Shown here: one piece after another, positions 58,201-64,000 of the stretch
How the letters are laid out: each line of letters starts with the position of its first letter
Numbering within the stretch: position 1 is the first letter of the stretch
Assembly: GCA_028583415.1 (NCBI GenBank)
Contig: CM053270.1
Coordinates: 65,709,517 to 65,773,516 of the forward strand
Length of the DNA: 64,000 bases
From: Protea cynaroides
Lineage: Eukaryota; Streptophyta; Magnoliopsida; Proteales; Proteaceae
Direction of reading: 5' to 3'
Notes under the pieces: generated by a model
Told to the model about the DNA's origin: nothing
The model's input: only the letters and a program-made list of their open reading frames with translations
The model's database searches: none
Made by a program: the position numbers and the translations under genes

Positions 58201-61200
58201 AGGAGATGATCTCCTCAGCAATACTTTCAAACCAGAAAAAAATTAATCATATACTAGAATCACCTTCTACCACAGAAGCTCAATATTTAAGTCCTCAGAA
58301 ATTTAGGGGCCTCAAAGGAGATACCGCCATACAGCTATGGATTTTTTGGAGCCACACTGTTCTAAATACCAAAGAAGATGAATGATACTTCCATTATGAT
58401 CATGAGAAGCCTGACTGTACACCATAAGGCAAATTATTAGTTTATTACACAAAAATCATCAAATTGGGCTTCACCACATTCATAGTAGGGAGTCCCCAAA
58501 TTGCACAAACATTGAGAAATAGGACTAGATATAGCAATCACTCTCTAACTACTATCCAGCAATATTCCCACAGATGATGCCAAACGAACTACTCAAAACC
58601 TTACTTGTTAATATCTTGGATGTACTTGGGTCATTGTTTTTGAAAGTCCCATTATTCTTTTCTTTCTGAATACTTCAAAAAAGAAACAGATATGACCAAG
58701 GTCAAGGAAGTGTTACCAGATTTCCTCAGCCTCATCAAAATAATTTAATAATTTTGTCATCCTTTTTCCATGCCACACACATCCTTGGATCAATTAACAA
58801 ATATATTCTTGAGTAATGACTAATGAGGCTTTATTTCATTCTCTTTGGGAAAAAAAAAACCATAGTTTCTTGGGAGCCATCATCCAAGTGAAAGCCTTAA
58901 TTGTGGGAATAGCTAGAGATTTTCAAACATTTTTCCCCAAAAGATTGATAAGATCTAATAGTTCTCTAAAGAGGACCTGGATGAAGAATCATCGGGGTCG
59001 AGAGTCCAACACCTAGAGTCAGGAGGAGTTAGGTAACTTCTTTGAGAGATTCCACAAGTTAGAGAATTGAAGTTACAGACTTCCCGATAATCATTTTGCA
59101 ATTCATCTTATGTCTTGTCAGCATGATACAAGACATTAGACAGACGACAATTGGATACAGAATTTAATTTAAACAATTCAAGCCCAGGAACGCAGAAAAG
59201 ATCTTCAGACCTAATCTGCAAACAAACTTAACATCATAAGAAAATAAAAGACGAAATGAAAGGAATAGATTTGATCTATGACCCTCCATGGTTTGCAAGA
59301 ATAAAAATATTTCATAAAATTAACTCTAAAATTTCACCATTTTGATCAAAGCCATGAACCTTCTCAATAAAAAAAAATAAAAAATAAAAACCATAGCCTC
59401 TTTGGTTTGAACTGGATCTCCATAACCACTGGCTACTAGGGAAACGTTATGCACCCTAATTACCAACGGTTGAAACGGTTTCTCCCTTCTTCCTCCACTC
59501 CCTCGGAAAATCGAATACTTCTACCTTAACTCCAACCCAAAGAAAATCCTATTGATAGCATACAGGTGGATTTGTGAGGGTAGATAGAATTAAAGTAATT
59601 GAACTATCCAGTAAGTAGGTATCCTTTTTCACCTTTACCACTAACTTTTTCTCAGATAGCACATCAAGTTCATTACTTGGCTATGTGATAAACATAGTTC
59701 AACAGAAAGATTAGATGTGTGTTACATTGCAGAAAAATAACTGATGTTAAACAAAACTGCTTAAAGATTTATGAGTTCAAACAAAAAGATGATGTCAAAG
59801 AAACACAAAAAATGCTTAAAAAATTAAAAGCAAAAAATGTGGCACCAGTAGGATATCAAAGGTAATGGCATCAATAAATCATTTTCAAATCAAACAAACT
59901 AATACATACAGTTGCAGCATTGAAGATTCGTGCTCCATCTATGTGAAGGTTCAACCCATGCTTTTTAGCAATCTCTCCTACTTTGTCTGTATATTCAACA
60001 GAAATGCATCTACCACCACAACTGCAATGATAACAAGGGCAAACGTCAATCATCAGTAAGATTTGAAAATGTTGCAGCTGGATAACTTGGATGTTAATAG
60101 TAAAAAGGAAAAAAAAAGACATTGTTTTAGATTTTAGTTTCCAATATGAAAAACAATTCGATTTCTTGAGACATCATAGCTGTCAAAGCACCAAGGCGTT
60201 GGAGACCTAACAGGGCGCCTTGACTACCAAGGTGCCCGCTTAGGTGATCAAGGCGCTTGCTTAGGCGACCAGGGTGTCCGAATTTCCAAGGTGTCACAAG
60301 GCCGCCTAGGCGCCTAGACGACGCCTTGACAACTATGTGAGACACCATACCTGACACATGGAAGAAGTTAATGGTATAGCAACATTTAGTGGTCAAAATC
60401 AAAGAACCCCAAATTCCTAGAAATCATAGTCTAAACATGACTGTTATAGGGGTCAAGACTTTACCAGCTGGCAGCTTCCAAGACAAAATTAAAAAGACAG
60501 GAATGGAACAAAAACAAACCTCATGGAACAAGGTTTCTTCCCATCCACCAATCCTATATGAAGAGAAGTCCTACATGAGACTCAAGCTAGCGATTATAGG
60601 TTTAGTGTCATGCTCTTATCTGCAATAAGAGACAAAGGTATTGCATAGACCCCTTCTAAACGATAGTGTTTTTTATATAGAAATTAAAGTCTTAGCATAG
60701 TTGTTAAGGCCCCAAGGCGAACCAAGGCATTGGAGGCCTGACAAACACCCAACGCAACCTAAGCGCCAGATTTTCCAAGGCACCTAGATGCCGCCTAGGC
60801 GACTTATTCTCAATTATCATTTAAGTATCTACAGAATCTCAAACACATTGAAATTCTGTCTTTGTTACATAGCCCCGAGGTATATTAGGATTAGAATCAA
60901 ACAGAAGACGTCATGACAAAGCCATAAGGATCCTCAGTTCATCCAAAGATAGCATATTTTTTTACATCTTCAAGTAGAAATAAATGGGTCGAATAAAGAG
61001 CATAATTCATCATGAATTATACTAGGCACTATGCTGTAAACTGAATGCAGTATAAATGGCTCAAACTGGTTCAGTATTAGGTAAGGAGATGATACAATTC
61101 AAAGTAGGCTCAAAAAGGTGATCTCTAGTTTATGAAACCATGGAATAAATATTTCATTTAATAGGGCTAGATAACTAAAACTGAGTAAATAGAAATTTTC

Positions 61201-62355
61201 ATGATTCAACAAGGGATACCACATACGAGGGTAATGGTTTAACCTTTAATATGGTGTTAGAGGGGATCCATGCGAATACAAAGTGGGGAATGGATGTTGT
61301 AGTGGATTCCTGTTTGAGGTTTAAGAATAAAACCAAGAGTAATAATAACAATAACAGTAATAATAATAATACAAGAATAAAGTGGATTCCTTCCTGTCTG
61401 AGATTTAAGAATAGTATACAAGAATAATTAATAAATTATTCCCCCCACAGAGGCCCCTTTCTTGATTGAATCTAGAATGATATAGTCCTCCCACATTATC
61501 ATCAATCACATCATAATCATCTATTTCATCGTGAGTGCAATTCTACACCAAAAGGACCAAAGAGGAAAAAGACAATTTCTAATCTCCGAACTGTCCAAAC
61601 AGAAGAAGAGTCGTAAGAAATTGGAAAAACTCTAATATAGAATAACCATCTGGTGGAATCTGATTAGGAGAAACAACGAAAGAAATCCAGCCCCACAGGC
61701 ATGTGGAGATTAGAGTATTCAAGAAGATGAAAGGAATGGCCCCGACCTTAAGAACCCAAGATAGCCCGGGGAAAAAGAAAAAAAAACCGGGTAGAAAACA
61801 AAGTGGGAATATAATAAAAATAATAATTTAATGACTGAAGTGGGTACTATCAAGTCATCCACCAGAACCACCACAAGCGTGGTATTATGTCATGAAAGAG
61901 AAAGGTCCTTACTTTGCATGAGTGTTCTCCAAGCAGATAAGCCTGGTTGTCGGGTAATGAATCTCCCCTGCAGGATCTCTTATAGCAGCTTCAATCAGAG
62001 CAATATCCATCGTTCCATCCAAATTATTCTTCACAGTTCTCGAATGTACATTTCCAATAGTTGAAATTCCTCCATTCTCATAAATATGGATATGGGATTT
62101 GTCTCCAAGAATGACTTCACTTCCTCTAACCTCACAGTGGACTAATACACTTATGAGGTTACCCATGGTGCCTGAAGGAACGAAGAGAGCAGCTTCCTTG
62201 CCCATGACCCTTGCCATCTCTGCCTCAAAGTGATAGGCTGTTGGATCCCTACCCAACACGTCGTCATCGACTTCAGCATTTGCCATTGCAGCTCGCATTG
62301 CTTCAGTTGGTTTGGTGACTGTGTCTGATCGGAGGTCCACTGTTCTGGTCGCCAT
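49257..62355 (-). CDS. L-threonine aldolase, nine coding exons
   Basis: PLP enzyme of fold type I that splits L-threonine or allo-threonine to glycine and acetaldehyde in the cytosol, feeding glycine metabolism. Coding exons, in transcript order: 62355-61913, 60021-59910, 52247-52197, 51947-51876, 51784-51652, 51158-51100, 50639-50539, 49472-49406, 49322-49257. All introns are GT-AG and phases agree. The product has 367 residues, the usual plant length (about 360). It starts MATRTVDLRSDTVTKPT; an in-frame ATG at 62442 lies upstream but lacks family similarity. Visible landmarks are SGTMGNL (61-67), His88 in KSHIHIYENGG, LHIDGAR (173-179, PLP-contacting Asp176 and Arg179), the PLP lysine Lys207 in LSKGLGAPVG, and KTLGGGMRQ. 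The C-terminus is DMEDIHKIM with stop TAG at 49257-49259. Intron 2 (7.66 kb) holds an antisense copia element, and intron 1 (1.9 kb) holds GGCGCC repeats. THA1 versus THA2 cannot be decided. Confidence 0.93.
49518..49592. repeat. 42-bp tandem duplication in intron 7 of the aldolase
   Basis: The word aagcttgctaatttcttcaa begins at 49518 and again at 49560. The second copy is partial (33 bp). It lies 46 bp upstream, in gene orientation, of the exon 8 acceptor, so it is close to the branch-point region. Confidence 0.85.
52804..53105 (+). repeat. 5' LTR of copia element 2
   Basis: It starts tgttaagattacaatct and ends cagtgttata. It contains imperfect internal repeats of a ctgtatatgga word (52884-52960). 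It is about 14 bp longer than the 3' LTR because of differences in that repeat zone. Confidence 0.92.
53106..53117 (+). promoter_or_regulatory. Primer binding site of copia element 2
   Basis: The 12-bp TGGTATCAGAGC is the standard complement to the 3' end of plant initiator methionine tRNA, which primes minus-strand DNA synthesis. It abuts the 5' LTR, fixing the LTR end at 53105. Confidence 0.92.
53606..54450 (+). pseudogene. gag remnant of copia element 2
   Basis: The frame opens MTKSKNHEDGVHVQITSIKL and keeps the LVGSSNFLLWKQ start of copia gag. It shifts frame near 53800 (the continuation KTAKGVWNDLQESFSQD lies in another frame) and meets a stop near 53942 and another at about 54128. A Gly/Arg-rich stretch (GRGSFGRGHGRGRGRGGRGD, near 54280-54345) precedes the zinc knuckle CSYCGKQNHIVD. 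The last Cys is displaced by a 4-bp tgat duplication at about 54393-54400. Confidence 0.82.
54534..56228 (+). pseudogene. Protease-integrase frame of copia element 2
   Basis: A continuous 564-residue frame. The protease signature is WVIHSGASSHMTG: the catalytic Asp is replaced by His (codon 54675-54677). The HHCC integrase zinc site is present as WHVRLGHVS followed by CEACQLGKH. The integrase core has all three acidic residues: the Asp in VHSDIWGP, the Asp in FRSDNALEY and the Glu in RVAERKNR. The GYSRTQKEYHCYDP tail of copia integrases follows. Length and order fit Ty1/copia. The frame is lost near 56130-56228, before RT. With the protease dead the polyprotein could not be matured even if made. 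Confidence 0.88.
56230..57774 (+). pseudogene. Reverse transcriptase-RNase H remnant of copia element 2
   Basis: Pieces in several frames, with stops at about 56330, 56463, 56641, 56854, 56878, 56938, 57237 and 57421. Recognisable parts are ERLKARLVVK, FQLDVKNVF (near 56560), CKLHKAIYGLKQSPRAW (56659 on), the catalytic box YVHDII in place of YVDDII (near 56818), KLLYITITRPDISYAVGVIS, MYCDNQTAIHIANNP and RTKHIEVDCHFVRD. The RNase H end LGDLFTKAL is followed by the stop at 57772-57774. Not functional. Confidence 0.88.
57782..58069 (+). repeat. 3' LTR of copia element 2
   Basis: It starts tgttaagattacaatct and ends cagttttaca. It is nearly identical to the 5' LTR except for substitutions and a shortened ctgtatatgga zone. 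Confidence 0.92.
58075..59909 (-). other. Remainder of aldolase intron 2
   Basis: The sequence between the copia element and the 59909 donor holds only short frames. It shows no second gene. Confidence 0.6.
60180..60345. repeat. GGCGCC-type MITE-like repeat in aldolase intron 1, copy 1
   Basis: The ends are inverted: tgtcaaagcaccaaggcg on the left and, read inversely, gttgtcaaggcgtcgtctag on the right. The interior repeats aaggcgc and ttaggcgacc words. This GC-rich family with caaggcgcctaggcg words is common in plant introns. Confidence 0.65.
60696..60808. repeat. GGCGCC-type MITE-like repeat in aldolase intron 1, copy 2
   Basis: It starts atagttgttaaggccccaaggcg and ends atgccgcctaggcgactta. 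It shares the aaggcg and cctaggcg words with the copy at 60180-60345 and is shorter. Confidence 0.6.
61295..61440. repeat. Short duplication and AAT-rich tract in aldolase intron 1
   Basis: The phrase agtggattcct...ttaagaata occurs at about 61301 and again at 61381, separated by an imperfect AAT/AAC trinucleotide tract. Confidence 0.65.
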
Positions 62356-62407
62356 TTCTCCGAAAAAATACGATGATAAGACCAACAGTTCCCTCCTCCC
62401 TGAAGTC

Positions 62408-62931
62408 TTTAGACAAGAAAATAAATCAGGAATCATTATCACAATGACAATTATTTAATAAAACAGTAACACTTCGACCACTAAATTTTATCAAACAAAA
62501 AATTTCCAAGCACTTTATTATAGTGACGATGGTTTTTTTTAAAAGCAAACAATTTGGACTCTGCTTTCCAGTAACCATTAAAACTAACACTTCAATCAGA
62601 AAGGGAAAAGAAACAACTTCAAACTGTAACACTAATTTTCTCAATTGCTACTCTACCCTGTAATTGAAGAGTTGGGGTAACTCTAATCCAGTCAAAGTTA
62701 AAAAAAAATTATTCAAGTTACAAACTGTTCAACCATCCATTCCTGAGAAGTTTTGAATCAAAGGTAGAGGGCTAACTTGATTGACCTAGACTGATTTTCT
62801 ATCCTCCTTAGAACTTTTCCAAGTGTAGAAATGTTTATTTTGTATGAAAAATTAATAGAGAAAAAAACATTCGTCGTTGGCGCATAGACTTCCATACTTT
62901 TTAATACCAACACGATAAGAAATTCTTACCT
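62408..62931 (-). other. Probable intron in the aldolase 5' leader
   Basis: In gene orientation a donor-like GGCGAGGAG|GTAAGAATTT ends a leader exon at about 62932. A pyrimidine-rich acceptor ttttcttgtctaaag ends at about 62408, 53 bp before the start codon. This is an inference from splice signals only. Confidence 0.45.
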
Positions 62932-64000
62932 CCTCGCCTGCGCCAAATTCAACGGCAAAACCAGGACTCTCTGCTTGTCTGCAGCAATTTCAAAATACCA
63001 CGCCTCTTGGCTTAAATTACAGTGACCCTCTCACAGTTTAAAAGCTTCGACGGCTCTGTTCCTGACCCGAAACGCCAAAACCCCAAAATCTTCAGCAAAG
63101 ATGAACGAAATCTTCTCAACACTCAATTGCAAGCATGTATAGCAGTATGAGCTTCGATTTCTTCTCAAGAGCATGAAATCTTCATATTTCAATTCATTAA
63201 ATAAAGACAAGGTTAATTTGCAAAACCAGATAAGGTGGTCTTTTCGTTACAGCCAATTTAATCCAGAACGAGAAACAGGCAACTCATCTAACACAGCTGT
63301 TCAACTCTGATAAACCATTTTAAAGAAGTCTGATCCCTGAGAAGCAGACAAAAAATAATGGATTCCAACAAGAACCCCTGAAATGACCTTCCAAATTGTC
63401 TGCATTTTGTATGTGATGCAGAGAAGAACAAATGTTAAAAGAAGAATGAAAGGAGCACCACCTGTAGTGACATTTGTAAAAGGCGGCCAATAACAACTAG
63501 GATAAATGTCCTGTCAATGACTTCAATGCAGCAATGCAGCATGCAGTCCCATGCGTTTCTCCTGTGAATTGAATTACAGCTCCTCTAAAGCCTTTAGATT
63601 CTTCGAAAGTGGATCGTCCACTTGCCATTTCTTCTGTGAATTAAATTAACTTTCAATTCGAGTGGAGGATTTTTCTACCAAAAAAAAATGGGTAAGAGTG
63701 GAGGATTCACAGATGCTGACGATGAAAGAGAAGAAGATAACGACGCTGCTTTTTTTCTTTTTTTTTTTCTCTTTCTTGGTAGAATTAGTTTCATCTTTCC
63801 ATGTTTGGCTTCTTTTGCGATTACCATAATAGAGAAGAAAAGCTTCCTCAGTAACTTCAATGGCAGAAGAACCACAGAGATGTTCAATCGAGAAGGAAAC
63901 AATCATTTTCCGATTTAAACAACTTGCATTTACCAGAATACGCTTGTCAGAGTACACATACAACATTCCAGATCATGTGCTTCATTCTTCACGTCCAACT
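62932..64000. other. Upstream flank of the aldolase gene; no other gene recognised
   Basis: The leader exon and promoter of the minus-strand aldolase probably lie here. Frames at 63646-63966 (minus) and 63688-63918 (plus) overlap each other, are low in complexity (Lys or Phe runs from a T-run at 63750-63770) and match no known family. Confidence 0.5.

Noticed and set aside
62355..62442. Upstream in-frame ATG giving a 29-residue extension of threonine aldolase
   Set aside because: The extension has no family similarity and the predicted leader acceptor (about 62408) lies between the two ATGs; the start at 62355 matches the family's first residues.
63646..63966. Opposed open frames at the right edge
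   Set aside because: Both are short, overlap each other, depend on a T-run and show no domain.

Overview
The window is nuclear DNA of a flowering plant. It is AT-rich and gene-poor, two genes have plant introns or plant-only domains, and most of the rest is plant transposable-element sequence. I cannot place it below angiosperm level from sequence alone.

Two host genes can be supported. A single-exon ALOG/LSH transcription factor lies at 18576-19133 on the minus strand. A nine-exon L-threonine aldolase lies at 49257-62355 on the minus strand; I could reconstruct it exon by exon as a 367-residue protein. Its second intron is 7.7 kb because a complete Ty1/copia element (52804-58069, TSD aatat) sits in it in antisense orientation. 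Intron 1 carries two GGCGCC-type repeats.

The left part (1-18 kb) is a mosaic. It holds an old gypsy LTR remnant, a PIF/Harbinger MITE (TSD TAA), a long foldback, and a 2.0-kb Mutator-like element with 9-bp TSD that has captured the first coding exon of the ESCRT-III gene VPS24 (a Pack-MULE). It also holds three copies of a miniature LTR element (TRIM), one of them split by a MITE whose core is a 430-bp GGT array. A 2.2-kb gypsy LTR and a copia solo LTR (TSD cattt) follow.

The centre (24-41 kb) has a plus-strand LTR-like block with an embedded foldback hairpin and a LINE tail. A 9.7-kb copia element (27171-36887) follows, itself broken by a 2317-bp gypsy solo LTR (TSD actaa). A third copy of that LTR family starts at 38990. 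The stretch 41-49 kb has MITE-like and foldback repeats, microsatellites and no convincing gene.

Both copia elements are dead. Their stops and lost catalytic residues are mostly C:G to T:A changes. No CRISPR array, operon or prokaryotic feature is present. I saw no tRNA or rRNA gene, although a covariance search was not possible here.
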